Position numbers and translations under genes: made by a program
Shown: positions 1 to 9,081 of the stretch, one piece after another
Layout: each line of letters starts with the position of its first letter
Position numbering within the stretch: the first letter of the stretch is position 1
The notes under the pieces: generated by a model
Seen by the model: the letters and a program-made list of their open reading frames with translations, nothing else
Told to the model about the DNA's origin: nothing
Databases searched by the model: none
Assembly: GCA_019359395.1 (NCBI GenBank)
Contig: JAHHHK010000029.1
Coordinates: 28,174-92,173 of the forward strand
Direction: 5' to 3'
DNA length: 64,000 nt
Source of the DNA: Komarekiella atlantica HA4396-MV6
GTDB lineage: Bacteria > Cyanobacteriota > Cyanobacteriia > Cyanobacteriales > Nostocaceae

Positions 1-130
1 CAATGCATTTCAACAACAGCAGCATTTGTTGTAAATGTAAGTAGCTTTCCAACTGCGGTTCGTCACTATATAAATCTGCTGGAGGAAATATTAGATCTTT
101 TGGCGGTTCAAAATCTTTGGCGACAGACAT
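1..130 (-). CDS. Uma2-family (DUF820) protein, N-terminal fragment
   Basis: The reverse strand opens with ATG at 130-128 and stays open to the window edge for 43 codons. It begins MSVAKDFEPPKDLIFPPADL and continues with YSDEPQLESYLHLQQM. The pattern of Phe-Pro-Pro-Ala-Asp-Leu-Tyr-Ser-Asp-Glu-Pro followed by Leu-rich helix matches the start of one cyanobacterial subgroup of Uma2 proteins, which have a PD-(D/E)xK nuclease-like fold of unknown role. The catalytic part lies outside the window. It starts 34 bp after the stop of the oxidoreductase gene on the same strand, so the two may be co-transcribed. The assignment rests on N-terminal resemblance only. Confidence 0.6.
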   Translation of the reverse strand, partial: MSVAKDFEPPKDLIFPPADLYSDEPQLESYLHLQQMLLLLKCI

Positions 131-164
131 GGCTGTAAGTTTGGGGTTATATAGATTTACTATT

Positions 165-2390
165 TTAAGTTTGTTTTTGCAGACGTACTACTGCGTTATA
201 ATCGGGAACTCCTTCCAAAGAACGCTTACTTTTATCTAATAGCACATTCCCTTCTGGCCAATGTACTTGCAAGTTGCCTGACTGAATTGGTGCGACGTAA
301 ACTTCCCCGTGTAACTCGCCTAAATCATTTTTGAGAATTATGCGATCGCCATCTTTTAATCCCAACTTTACCGCATCTTCTGCATTTATTAACACCGCCT
401 CGCGTACTGCTCCAGTTATTGCATCCTTGCGTTCTTGCACCATACTATTAAACTGCTTACCCCGGCGCGTTGCTACTAAAAAACAGCCCTCTGGTAATTC
501 AATTTGTGGTGGCAACAATACTCCAAAGTGCGCCTTCCCGTCTGGTGTGGGAAAATTCCAACCAAAGCACAAATGTGAGCCGCCATACTGAAATTGGTCG
601 CCAGCTTGCTGTAAGTGTTGAATACCAGCGTATTGTGGGACAACTTGGGCAATCTCTTGACGTATAGCAGCAGTATCAGCAAAAGTCAGCTTGTCTGCCA
701 AATCTGGTTGCACCCACCTTGCCAACTCCATAAACACCTCCCACTCTGGACGTGCTTCTCCAATGCGTGGCCCCGGAATTTCTGGGCTAAAAATTACTCG
801 GCGTTCGGTATTAGTTTCCGTCACTCCCCCAGGTATTTCGTAGCGAGTAGTAGCAGGTAAAAGTATCACTGTGTCAGCTGGTTCCACTAACATCTGACTG
901 GAGAGAACAATATCCATATGCACCCGTAGCGGTATTTGCTTCAGTGCACCTTCTACATAATCGGGTTCTGGTAACACCTCTAAAAAATTCCCCCCCACGG
1001 AGAACAACACATCTAATTTTCCCCGATGTGCTGCATCAATCATTTCTGGAGCTATTAAACCTTTACTTGCTGGCACTTCAAAACCCCAACCCTGGCTTAA
1101 CTGTGTAGCATTTTCTGGAGTGATGGACTTACCACCAGGAAAAACAGTTGCGTAACATCCCATCTCTGCACCACCCTGCACCCCAGAGTGACCACGAATC
1201 GGCATCAAACCGCAGCCTTCCCGACCGACAAAACCTTTAGTCAGAGCAAGATTGATAATACTTCTGACATTATCTTCACCGCATTCATGCTGGGTAATAC
1301 CCATACTCCAAACAAATACAGCTTTGTTGGCTTCCCCAACCATTTTGGCAAAAGCATACATTTCATCGCGGGATGTTCCCGAAAGCCGCTCTAACTCTTC
1401 CCAAGATTGGCTTTCTAGTGAGGTCTTGAGTTCTGCAAACCCAGTTGTATGCAAGTCAATAAATGACTGGTCTACCCAATTGTTGGCAATTGTATGCTTA
1501 ATTGTGCCATTTAAAAATGCTATGTCCCCGCCCATGTTCACCAAAAAGAAGTCTTCGGCAAACTTAGTACCAAAAAGAGCACTTTCTGGAATCGAGGGAA
1601 CCCAGTAGCGTTCCATTCCTGGCTCACGGTAGGTATTAATCACCACAATCTTGGTGCCAGCTTTCTTCGCATAGTGCAGATACTTGACAGTAACAGGCTG
1701 ATTATTGGCAACATTTGAGCCAATGAAGACTAACAAATCAGTACCAATCCAGTCTTTATAAGAACAAGTAGTAGCCGCCGCACCAAGGGCAGCCTTTAGC
1801 CCCGCCGTACTGGGAGAATGGCAGATACGGGCGGCGTTATCAATATTGTTGCTTCCCATTGCCCGCACAGCTTTTTGAGTGGCGTAGTAAGTTTCGTTAA
1901 CGGTACCACGACTGGTAACGTAAAAGCTGAGGCGGTCTGGTGTGGTAGCGCGGATACGACTAGCAATTACCTCCAAAGCCTCATTCCAGCTAACGCGGCG
2001 AAAGCCTTTTTCCCCACGTTGACGCATCATCGGGTAAGGAAGTCTTCCCAAGTCTCGTAATTGGGCACTTTTTTGCTTTTGTAATTGGGAAACATCCTCT
2101 AACAGTGCAAGGTCAAAAGCTGGCATGGTATTCATCCGCAACAATCGCAACCGGACATTGCAGAGATGGATGCCATCTAATGTCCAATCTTTCATTCCGG
2201 TTGTTCCGAGAGCGCAGCCATCACAAACACCTTTGTCCAAGATGTTCCACGCGTAAGGCAGCTGGTCACGAGATAGCCAAATGGCTCGAAACACTTCCCA
2301 GTAATTGTTAGGGTACTGCTCGCCAATGCCGAAGGGCTTCCAACTTGCCCAGTTTACAGGTGTCCAACGCTTTTTGGGTTTAGGCAACAT
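165..2390 (-). CDS. FdhF/YdeP-family molybdopterin oxidoreductase
   Basis: A 741-residue protein resembling the alpha subunit of formate dehydrogenase-like enzymes (YdeP group). Cys56 and Cys59 sit in a GVCDGCALGT motif near the N-terminus. The molybdopterin domain follows from about residue 105 (segments such as ICHSPSTAGL and FIGSNVANNQPVT), with the C-terminal molydopterin-dinucleotide-binding barrel at about 640-740 (FNSMVQERKDAITGA). Enzymes of this family bind bis-MGD and are cytoplasmic; for the YdeP branch the physiological substrate is not settled, so formate is not claimed. No partner subunit or FdhD-like gene is adjacent. The modA gene at 41.4 kb is the only other molybdenum-related gene in the window. 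Length is normal for the family and the ATG start is natural. Confidence 0.85.
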   Translation of the reverse strand: MLPKPKKRWTPVNWASWKPFGIGEQYPNNYWEVFRAIWLSRDQLPYAWNILDKGVCDGCALGTTGMKDWTLDGIHLCNVRLRLLRMNTMPAFDLALLEDVSQLQKQKSAQLRDLGRLPYPMMRQRGEKGFRRVSWNEALEVIASRIRATTPDRLSFYVTSRGTVNETYYATQKAVRAMGSNNIDNAARICHSPSTAGLKAALGAAATTCSYKDWIGTDLLVFIGSNVANNQPVTVKYLHYAKKAGTKIVVINTYREPGMERYWVPSIPESALFGTKFAEDFFLVNMGGDIAFLNGTIKHTIANNWVDQSFIDLHTTGFAELKTSLESQSWEELERLSGTSRDEMYAFAKMVGEANKAVFVWSMGITQHECGEDNVRSIINLALTKGFVGREGCGLMPIRGHSGVQGGAEMGCYATVFPGGKSITPENATQLSQGWGFEVPASKGLIAPEMIDAAHRGKLDVLFSVGGNFLEVLPEPDYVEGALKQIPLRVHMDIVLSSQMLVEPADTVILLPATTRYEIPGGVTETNTERRVIFSPEIPGPRIGEARPEWEVFMELARWVQPDLADKLTFADTAAIRQEIAQVVPQYAGIQHLQQAGDQFQYGGSHLCFGWNFPTPDGKAHFGVLLPPQIELPEGCFLVATRRGKQFNSMVQERKDAITGAVREAVLINAEDAVKLGLKDGDRIILKNDLGELHGEVYVAPIQSGNLQVHWPEGNVLLDKSKRSLEGVPDYNAVVRLQKQT

Positions 2391-2841
2391 AAGGTAGGGA
2401 TGAAGAAAGTATTTGCTGAGTGTAAAACTAGTGTGCCACCGAAATTAACCTGATATCGTTTTACCTTTTTAATCTTCGCTTTGTTGTAATCAAGTTGGTG
2501 AATAAAAAATCAGGAATATTTAAGTTGCATTATTTCTTTTTGCTCATATATGTATGTTTGGATACTTACATATATTTTATTTATTGTTTTGCCTATAAAT
2601 ATTCAGTAAACCTTAACATTAAATGATGAAATTTCAGTAAATTTATTCCTCAGCATTCTATCTTTAGATAGATGTAAGAATCCACTCTAGAGACAGAGTG
2701 GTTTAGATAATTTTTGAAGTTATTCTATAAAAAATTCAAGCACAAGTAGCAAAACTAACACTACAAGATAGCTAAGAATTTTTTCTAAAAAATCTAAAAC
2801 GTTTAGAACTTCTCATTTTTTTACTTACCTTTATCAACACC
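2391..2841. other. AT-rich intergenic region, no gene seen
   Basis: A divergent gap between the oxidoreductase (-) and the next + strand gene. It is very AT-rich and has no plausible ORF. A small hairpin, CCACTCT at 2682-2688 pairing with AGAGTGG at 2695-2701, is the only structure noticed; it has no clear U tract. Promoters for both flanking genes presumably lie here but none could be assigned. Confidence 0.5.
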
Positions 2842-3537
2842 ATGACTAACAAAAACGATTACCAAAGCTATAATCGCGAAGTTCAACAGGATTCATATAA
2901 AGACGCTAACGGACATATTCACACTAACGTTAAAAAAACAGAAGAAACTATTAACAATGTTCCTGTCGGGTCTAACTCTAATTCCTACAGGAATGGTTAT
3001 GTTGACGCTCAAGAAAATTTAGCGGCTCGTGATAATAGTAATGCTGCTAGTGGGTTGTTAGTTGGCTTGCTTCTCGCTTCGCTAGTAGGTTTAGTTGGTG
3101 GTGTTCTTTTCTTTCTAAATCAACGTAATGACACTCCAGCCCCAGTTACATCTCCAATAGTGGTTCCTCAAAGACCAGAAGCTAAACAACCTCCTGAAAA
3201 AGAAACCACTATTATCGAAAAAACTAGGGATGTGCTTGTTCCAGTTCCACAACAGCAAGCACCAGCACCTCAACCCCCAGCAGCGCCTCCTCAGCAAGAC
3301 ATTAATATTTCTATTCCCAATCCTGCGCCAACACCAGTTAATCAGCAACCAGCACCTTCAATACCTGAAGCTCCTAAACAGTCTGAAAGCCAGAGTAATA
3401 GTACTTCCACTCAAGAAAAAAACAACAATACTAGCATCTCCACTCCTGCTCAAAATAAATCAAATCAAACTGACACATTATCCGGTAGCAGTTCAGAGAG
3501 CACTGGCACTAAGAGTACAGAAAATTCCGCTCAATAA
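2842..3537 (+). CDS. Single-pass membrane protein with Pro/Gln/Ser-rich C-terminal tail
   Basis: A 231-residue protein not assigned to a named family. Residues 1-65 are polar (Asn, Gln, Lys, Asp). One strong hydrophobic helix spans about 68-93 (LLVGLLLASLVGLVGGVLFF). Residues 97-175 are Pro/Val/Gln-rich, with repeated PAP and QQ runs, and the last 55 residues are almost all Ser, Thr, Asn and Gln. The composition suggests a membrane anchor carrying a flexible extracytoplasmic spacer, but topology cannot be fixed from sequence. A good terminator follows at 3580-3608, so it is probably a single-gene transcript. There is no strong Shine-Dalgarno sequence before the ATG. Confidence 0.65.
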   Translation: MTNKNDYQSYNREVQQDSYKDANGHIHTNVKKTEETINNVPVGSNSNSYRNGYVDAQENLAARDNSNAASGLLVGLLLASLVGLVGGVLFFLNQRNDTPAPVTSPIVVPQRPEAKQPPEKETTIIEKTRDVLVPVPQQQAPAPQPPAAPPQQDINISIPNPAPTPVNQQPAPSIPEAPKQSESQSNSTSTQEKNNNTSISTPAQNKSNQTDTLSGSSSESTGTKSTENSAQ

Positions 3538-3579
3538 TAGTTAAAAAAAACTAGACAACTCCAACTTTTAATTAGTATC

Positions 3580-3608
3580 CCTCTCCAAATCAAGGAGAGG
3601 ATTTTTTT
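3580..3608 (+). terminator. Rho-independent terminator
   Basis: Stem CCTCTCC (3580-3586) pairs perfectly with GGAGAGG (3594-3600) across a 7-nt loop and is followed by a run of seven T. It lies 43 bp past the stop of the proline-rich membrane protein gene and separates it from the 3928-5679 unit. The rest of the 3538-3927 gap is AT-rich; a TATAAT at 3800-3805 could be a -10 box for the downstream unit, with no convincing -35. Confidence 0.8.
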
Positions 3609-3927
3609 ATATTCAAAACTGCTGCTTGATATAACCTATTAAGTTAAGTTTATTTTGGCGTATTTACTTAGACATAGCTTAAAAATAGAGTTTGGATAAA
3701 CAACGATTGCGATCGCTAGTCAAAATTAAAGCCAATGCTCCTAATATTTATACCCGAATATATACTTATAACATCACCGTATGGTATCCTATAAAAAAGT
3801 ATAATAAGGAAAATTTCAGTATTATCGGCAGTTAAACCACGGTTCGCTTATTGTAGGTAAATTACGTATACCAAAAGTAAATTCATGAAGTTGCTTGCAT
3901 CAATAATTAACATTAGGAAAATTTAAA

Positions 3928-4353
3928 ATGACCAGTAATCCAGGTGGTATTTCACAATCCAACACAGGTCAAATGTCTGGCGGAATGCAGGCAGCTATCG
4001 GCAACAATAGTCAGCAGAATATGCAAGCTCAGACAGTACCAGCTGAAAAAACACTTTCCCAAGAAGACGTACTCAGGCTGCTAGGCGAAATTCAGCAGAT
4101 TCTTCAAGGGTCTACTTTACCCGAAGATGTTAAGCAAAAAGCCAGCAATCGATTAGGAGCCGCAGTTGATGAGGTTCAGCAGAAAGAGCCTGATAAGCAA
4201 TTGGCTGCGGGGAACCTGAAACGGATGACAGAAACTCTTGAAGATGCAAGTAAAACTTTAAATGCAGGCCAAGGACTTGTAGAAAAAGTCCAACCTATTT
4301 TAGGGCAACTGCTGGGTTGGTTAAATGTTGCAAAATCTTTCTTTGGACTTTAA
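3928..4353 (+). CDS. Small helical protein with N-terminal GMQAAIGN motif (putative effector)
   Basis: A 141-residue protein with no recognised family. Residues 1-36 are Gly/Ser/Asn/Gln-rich and hold the motif G19-M-Q-A-A-I-G-N26 followed by NSQQN. From about residue 40 it is predicted helical and charged (LSQEDVLRLLGEIQQIL, then a segment with LPEDVKQKA and a Lys/Glu-rich linker). It ends in a hydrophobic, amphipathic-looking helix at about 118-141 (VEKVQPILGQLLGWL, then FFGL). The next gene starts 12 bp downstream and carries the same motif near its own N-terminus, so the two are very likely an operon and functional partners. The layout of a short Gly/Asn/Gln motif plus a helical domain with a hydrophobic end resembles amyloid-signalling effectors of bacteria; that is inference. 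An AGGA lies about 10 bases before the ATG. Confidence 0.7.
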   Translation: MTSNPGGISQSNTGQMSGGMQAAIGNNSQQNMQAQTVPAEKTLSQEDVLRLLGEIQQILQGSTLPEDVKQKASNRLGAAVDEVQQKEPDKQLAAGNLKRMTETLEDASKTLNAGQGLVEKVQPILGQLLGWLNVAKSFFGL

Positions 4354-4365
4354 CAGAGTGAGCTT

Positions 4366-5679
4366 GTGAGCCAATTGCCATCGTCTGACTCTAATAATTC
4401 ACCACCAAAATCTGAGCCTAGTATCCAGCAAAATGCTGAAGATTCAACGGTAGACAGCGGAATGCAGGCTGCTATTGGCAATGATAATAATCAGAATCAA
4501 ACACATAGCAGTTCAAGTGGAAACATTGTCAACGTTCACCTTGGCTTAAATCCTCATATAAAAGCACCAATTCAAGACAGATTACCACCATTGCGGATGT
4601 CTCGCAGAGCTTTTATCCCTACGGCTATTGGGACATCGATGGGACTAACTGCTGGTTGGTTTGCTAGTAAAAATCAGCCACGTATTACTTGGAAAATGGT
4701 TAGCCGTTTGGGTGAAGATACCAAGAACTTGATACTTTGGAAAGCTCCAGGAATGATCCGCGATCGCATCAAGGTTATGACAGATGGTAACTTTACTATT
4801 GACCTAGTTAGCACTGGAGATACAGAAGAAATACTTAAAGATGTTAGCGATGGAAAGATAGAATGTGGCTACAGTGGAGTTTACTATAACAGTGAAAGAT
4901 TCAGAGTTTTATTTTTTGGTTGCGCCATTCCTTTTGGTCTAAACCCTCAAGAACAAAATGCTTGGCTTTATTACAAAGATAAGCCTGACGATGAATTGAC
5001 TTTTATGCAAAAAATCTATCCAAGATTGGGTTTAAACGTGATTCCTTTTCCAGCAGGAGCTACAGGGGCACAAATGGGAGGATGGTTTAACAAAGAAATC
5101 AACTCAATAGAAGATTTCAATGCCATAACCATGCGGATTCCTGGATTAGGAGGAGATGTGTTACAAGAATTGCGTGTCAAAACAGAGAAAAACTTAGGTT
5201 TCAGCATTGCGATTAATCAAATTGCAGATAAAGTCAGAGACGAAACACTTGATGCTGCTGAGTGGATTGGGCCATATGATGATTTTCAATTGGGACTACA
5301 TAATGTATTTAAATATTACTACTATCCAGGTTGGTGGGAACCAGGTACGACCTATGATATACAGGTTAATACAGATGCCTGGAAAGACTTACCGGAAAAA
5401 TATCAAGAAATATTTAAGGCCGTTTGCCTTGAAACTCATATAAGAATATTAGCTGAATACGATCAGAAAAATAGTGAAAAATTACAAGAACTAAAGTCAC
5501 TGGGCATTAAACTAAAACCATTTAAGAAGGAAATTTTGATAAGAGCTAAAGAAGAAACAGATAAACTATTGAAATACTATGCTGAAAAAGATCCATTATT
5601 TGGAGAAGTTTATAAGGAATGGTTAACGTTTAAAGATGGTATAAAAAAATGGTCGAATTTAAATAGAGAGTATTTATAG
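4366..5679 (+). CDS. TRAP/TakP-like solute-binding protein with extra N-terminal GMQAAIGN segment
   Basis: A 437-residue protein starting at GTG. Residues 110-437 form a TRAP-type solute-binding domain of the TakP/DctP family: PFGLNPQEQNAWLYY, GAQMGGWFNKEINS, MRIPGLGGDVL, DAAEWIGPYDD and YYYYPGWWEPGTT are all conserved. In front of it are a twin-arginine-like motif (S79-R-R-A-F-I84) and a hydrophobic stretch to about residue 100, as in Tat-exported or anchored binding proteins. The oddity is about 77 residues before that signal, polar and holding G32-M-Q-A-A-I-G-N39 then DNNQNQ, copied in the preceding gene. No TRAP permease (DctQ/DctM) lies in the window, so it is an orphan binding domain. 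If the hydrophobic segment is an uncleaved anchor, the motif would be cytoplasmic and the solute domain outside, as in a receptor. Confidence 0.8.
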   Translation: MSQLPSSDSNNSPPKSEPSIQQNAEDSTVDSGMQAAIGNDNNQNQTHSSSSGNIVNVHLGLNPHIKAPIQDRLPPLRMSRRAFIPTAIGTSMGLTAGWFASKNQPRITWKMVSRLGEDTKNLILWKAPGMIRDRIKVMTDGNFTIDLVSTGDTEEILKDVSDGKIECGYSGVYYNSERFRVLFFGCAIPFGLNPQEQNAWLYYKDKPDDELTFMQKIYPRLGLNVIPFPAGATGAQMGGWFNKEINSIEDFNAITMRIPGLGGDVLQELRVKTEKNLGFSIAINQIADKVRDETLDAAEWIGPYDDFQLGLHNVFKYYYYPGWWEPGTTYDIQVNTDAWKDLPEKYQEIFKAVCLETHIRILAEYDQKNSEKLQELKSLGIKLKPFKKEILIRAKEETDKLLKYYAEKDPLFGEVYKEWLTFKDGIKKWSNLNREYL

Positions 5680-5888
5680 AAATGTTATCTAAATTGTGAA
5701 AATTATTTTATTACTGTATTGCGTCTACCCAGTTCGATTAATTTTGTAGATATACAATCGCCATCATATCCGTGAAGTCATTGTCATGAGCGATCGCACT
5801 TAAATCAAAAAATCAGCTAAAACTGCGATCGCCATCAAAATGCTACCTTAAAGGCAAGGTCATTTGCTCAAGTTTTGAGGAAAGCGCT

Positions 5889-6971
5889 ATGACTACAACG
5901 CTATCTGTGCCTAATTCTATCGAATCCTTGCTAGGTAAAGAAGCACAAGACTTGCTTACCTACAAGGCAAAAGTTTCTCAAGATTTACTACATTTGCCGG
6001 GGCCAGACTTTATAGATCGAGTTTGGATAAATAGCGATCGCAATCCTCAAGTATTGCGTAATCTCCAGCAACTTTACTCTAATGGTCGTTTAGCTAACAC
6101 TGGCTATCTGTCTATTTTACCAGTAGACCAAGGCATTGAACACTCAGCAGGTGCATCTTTTGCACCAAATCCGATTTACTTTGATCCAGAAAATATTATC
6201 AAACTAGCGATCGCAGCAGAGTGTAATGCTGTAGCTACCACTTTAGGAGTATTGGGTAGCGTTTCGCGCAAATATGCCCACAAAATCCCCTTTGTCGCCA
6301 AAATAAATCATAACGAACTGTTGACTTTCCCCAATCAATTTGACCAAGTATTGTTTGCTGATGTCGAACAAGCTTGGAATTTGGGTGCAGCAGCAGTGGG
6401 TGCGACAATTTACTTTGGTTCAGACCAATCTACCAGACAAATTCAGGAAGTCAGCAAAGCTTTTAAACGCGCCCATGAACTTGGTTTAGTAACTATTCTC
6501 TGGTGCTATCTGCGTAACAACGCTTTTAAACAAGATAAAGATTATCACATTGCCGCTGACCTCACCGGACAAGCGAATCATTTGGGTGTGACGATTGAAG
6601 CTGATATCATCAAACAAAAGTTACCCGAATGCAATAATGGTTATGGTGCAGTCGCCAAAGCCACTGGAAAAAGTTACGGCAAAACCGACGAGCGAGTTTA
6701 CACAGAATTGACAACCGACCACCCAATTGATTTGACTCGTTACCAGGTGCTAAATTGCTACTCTGGACGTGCAGGACTGATTAATTCTGGTGGGGCGACT
6801 GGTAAAAATGATTTTGCGGAAGCAGTTCGCACCGCTGTAATTAACAAACGAGCTGGTGGTACAGGCTTGATTTCTGGGCGCAAGACTTTCCAGCGTCCAT
6901 TTGAAGAAGGGGTAAAACTGTTTCACGCCATTCAAGATGTTTACTTATCACCTGATGTAACCATAGCTTAG
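5889..6971 (+). CDS. fbaB: Class I fructose-bisphosphate aldolase (FbaB/DhnA type)
   Basis: A 360-residue protein matching the archaeal/bacterial class I aldolase family, cleaving fructose 1,6-bisphosphate to dihydroxyacetone phosphate and glyceraldehyde 3-phosphate in the cytoplasm (glycolysis, gluconeogenesis and, in cyanobacteria, Calvin-cycle sugar phosphates). Visible motifs are [13 protein letters not shown] (about 82-94), [25 protein letters not shown] and the [11 protein letters not shown] segment, where the Schiff-base lysine of this family is expected. The C-terminal phosphate-binding loops read [12 protein letters not shown] and [13 protein letters not shown]. Length is close to that of E. 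coli FbaB. It stands alone; the stop is followed by a perfect palindrome at 6992-7016 that may act as terminator. Confidence 0.9.
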   Translation: MTTTLSVPNSIESLLGKEAQDLLTYKAKVSQDLLHLPGPDFIDRVWINSDRNPQVLRNLQQLYSNGRLANTGYLSILPVDQGIEHSAGASFAPNPIYFDPENIIKLAIAAECNAVATTLGVLGSVSRKYAHKIPFVAKINHNELLTFPNQFDQVLFADVEQAWNLGAAAVGATIYFGSDQSTRQIQEVSKAFKRAHELGLVTILWCYLRNNAFKQDKDYHIAADLTGQANHLGVTIEADIIKQKLPECNNGYGAVAKATGKSYGKTDERVYTELTTDHPIDLTRYQVLNCYSGRAGLINSGGATGKNDFAEAVRTAVINKRAGGTGLISGRKTFQRPFEEGVKLFHAIQDVYLSPDVTIA

Positions 6972-6991
6972 GCGTTTGGTAGAAAAAACCG

Positions 6992-7016
6992 AGAGACGTT
7001 GCATTGCAACGTCTCT
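6992..7016. repeat. Dispersed palindrome, 12-bp arms
   Basis: AGAGACGTTGCA, one T, then TGCAACGTCTCT: a perfect inverted repeat directly after the aldolase gene. The same palindrome forms the core of the MITE-like elements at 12981, 21921 and 32316. Confidence 0.85.
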
Positions 7017-7140
7017 ACTAATTGGGTAATGCCCACCTTACTTTTTATATATAAGTAACCAGCCTAGGGGAAGACGTTAGCCTAATGAAAATTTTTTAAC
7101 ATTCAGTCATTTGTTAAAGAATTAAGGGGGAATTTTCCCA

Positions 7141-7701
7141 ATGTTGGAAATCCAGAAAATATTTAATGCAATACGCGGCAAAATAGGAATAGTATTGCTA
7201 GCTAGTTTAGTATGGCTAATTAGTTTACCTGCGGCTTCACCTCAAGCAGATGGTTATTATTCAGAAAAAGCACATCAGGTAGAATTAAATAAGCCTTATT
7301 CTTTTACTAAAGAACGCAGGGTTACACAAACCGAGCATTCCAAGCCTTATTATGCCACCAATAATCATCAGAAAAAGGCAAATCTCGCAGAAACAGACGA
7401 TGATTATATTGAGAAGAGAAAGCGAACAGCACAAAGCATTCCTCAAGATTTAAGAAGTAGAAGTCGGGAAAAAACTGAAGAACGCAGAGTAATACAAACT
7501 GAGCCTTTTAAGCCTTATTATACGAGCAAAGAACGCAGAATAGCACAAGCTGAGCCTTTTAAGCCTTATTATGCGAGCAAAGAACGTTATAAAAAAGGAA
7601 ATGTACTAAGAAATGACGAGAATTATACCGACAATGGCAAGCGATCGCCAGAAGCGACTCCTAGAGTTTTGAGAGATGACGCTCAGCAAGGAATTCCATA
7701 A
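7141..7701 (+). CDS. Exported protein with repeated E-(P/H)-(F/S)-K-P-Y-Y units
   Basis: A 186-residue protein of unrecognised family. Residues 12-36 look like a signal sequence (GKIGIVLLASLVWLISLPAA, then SPQA). The rest is hydrophilic, rich in Arg, Lys, Glu and Tyr, and carries an imperfect repeat built as ERR-(V/I)-x-Q-(T/A)-E-(P/H)-(F/S)-KPYY at about 58-71, 118-131 and 135-148. Two blocks of about 60 residues (ATNNHQKKANL... and ASKERYKKGNV...) also resemble each other, so the gene seems to have grown by internal duplication. Highly basic tyrosine repeats after a signal suggest an envelope-associated structural protein, which is a guess. AAGGGGGAA about 10 bases upstream is a plausible ribosome-binding site. 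Confidence 0.65.
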   Translation: MLEIQKIFNAIRGKIGIVLLASLVWLISLPAASPQADGYYSEKAHQVELNKPYSFTKERRVTQTEHSKPYYATNNHQKKANLAETDDDYIEKRKRTAQSIPQDLRSRSREKTEERRVIQTEPFKPYYTSKERRIAQAEPFKPYYASKERYKKGNVLRNDENYTDNGKRSPEATPRVLRDDAQQGIP

Positions 7702-7811
7702 TTTATTTCTTGGAGTTCGCTAAACAAGCTAAAGAGTTCTAAAAAGGCAAATCTCGGTAGAGATTCTAGGATATTCTAAGATAAGTGAAAGATTTGCCAA
7801 AGAAAGTAAGA

Positions 7812-8978
7812 ATGAAGCTGGCAGCAAGAGTAAGTAAGGTAACACCTTCTTTGACCTTAGCGATCGCAGCCAAGGCTAAGGCACTGAAGGCAGACGGCAT
7901 AGATGTTTGCAGTTTTAGCGCTGGAGAACCAGATTTTGACACCCCAGCGCATATCAAAGCCGCAGCAGTGAAAGCTTTGGATGAAGGCAAAACCAAGTAT
8001 GGCCCCGCCGCCGGAGAACCAAAGTTAAGGGATGCGATCGCCCACAAGCTGAAAACTGATAATGGTCTTGATTACAAGTCAGAGAATGTCATCGTCACCA
8101 ACGGCGGTAAGCATTCTCTATACAACTTGATGGTGGCACTAATTGATCTAGGTGATGAAGTAATCATCCCTGCACCTTACTGGCTTAGTTATCCCGAAAT
8201 GGTAACTTTAGTAGGTGGGATACCAGTAATTGTAACTACAGATGCAACAACTGGATATAAAATTACCCCCGAACAACTCCGCAAGTCAATCACGCCTAAA
8301 ACCAAGCTATTTATCCTCAACTCCCCATCCAACCCCACAGGGATGGTTTACACGCCAGATGAAATCAAAGCACTGGCGCAGGTAATAGTTGATGCAGATA
8401 TCTTAGTCGTCTCTGACGAGATTTACGAAAAGATTCTCTACGACGGTGCAGAACATATCAGCATCGGTTCTCTTGGTAAAGAAATCTTTGACCGCACCTT
8501 GATTAGTAATGGGTTTGCCAAAGCTTACTCAATGACAGGATGGCGTCTTGGCTATTTAGCTGGGCCAGCCGAGATTATTAAAGCCGCGAGTACCATCCAA
8601 GGACATAGTACATCTAACGTGTGTACCTTTGCTCAATATGGGGCGATCGCTGCTTTGGAAGGTTCCCAAGACTGTGTAGAAGAAATGCGCCAAGCTTTCG
8701 CCAAACGCCGACAGGTAATGTTAGATAGACTCAACGCCATTCCTGGATTGAGTACAGCAAAACCAGATGGCGCTTTTTATCTATTCCCCGACATCAGCAA
8801 AACTGGTCTAAAATCCCTGGAATTTTGTGACGCTTTACTTGAAGAACGCCAAGTTGCAGTCATTCCCGGAATCGCCTTTGGTGCTGATTACAATATTCGT
8901 CTTTCCTACGCCACAGATATGGCAACAATTGAAAAAGGGATGGATAGGTTAGAGAAATTTGTCAAGTCGCGGATTTAG
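7812..8978 (+). CDS. aspC: Aspartate aminotransferase, class I PLP enzyme
   Basis: A PLP-dependent fold-type I aminotransferase. The family transfers the amino group of aspartate to 2-oxoglutarate; some cyanobacterial members also act on prephenate in arginine/tyrosine-type routes. Motifs: [12 protein letters not shown] near the N-terminus, [14 protein letters not shown], the [11 protein letters not shown] loop, VSDEIYEKI and the PLP lysine in [17 protein letters not shown] (Lys 246 counting from the upstream GTG). The reading frame also opens at GTG 7785, but homologues start at [16 protein letters not shown], so ATG 7812 is preferred, giving 388 residues, the normal length. It stands alone on the + strand. 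Confidence 0.9.
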   Translation: MKLAARVSKVTPSLTLAIAAKAKALKADGIDVCSFSAGEPDFDTPAHIKAAAVKALDEGKTKYGPAAGEPKLRDAIAHKLKTDNGLDYKSENVIVTNGGKHSLYNLMVALIDLGDEVIIPAPYWLSYPEMVTLVGGIPVIVTTDATTGYKITPEQLRKSITPKTKLFILNSPSNPTGMVYTPDEIKALAQVIVDADILVVSDEIYEKILYDGAEHISIGSLGKEIFDRTLISNGFAKAYSMTGWRLGYLAGPAEIIKAASTIQGHSTSNVCTFAQYGAIAALEGSQDCVEEMRQAFAKRRQVMLDRLNAIPGLSTAKPDGAFYLFPDISKTGLKSLEFCDALLEERQVAVIPGIAFGADYNIRLSYATDMATIEKGMDRLEKFVKSRI

Positions 8979-9081
8979 TTAGTTGTTAGTTGTGAGGAGA
9001 ATTTACCAACTCTCGAACTCTACCTTTTCCATTCAGAACTGGTGGAGTTCATTTTCCAAACTGAAGTTCCGAGTTCTGATA

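Noticed and set aside
7766..8047. Antisense ORF over the aminotransferase start
   Set aside because: Shadow of a strongly conserved gene on the other strand.
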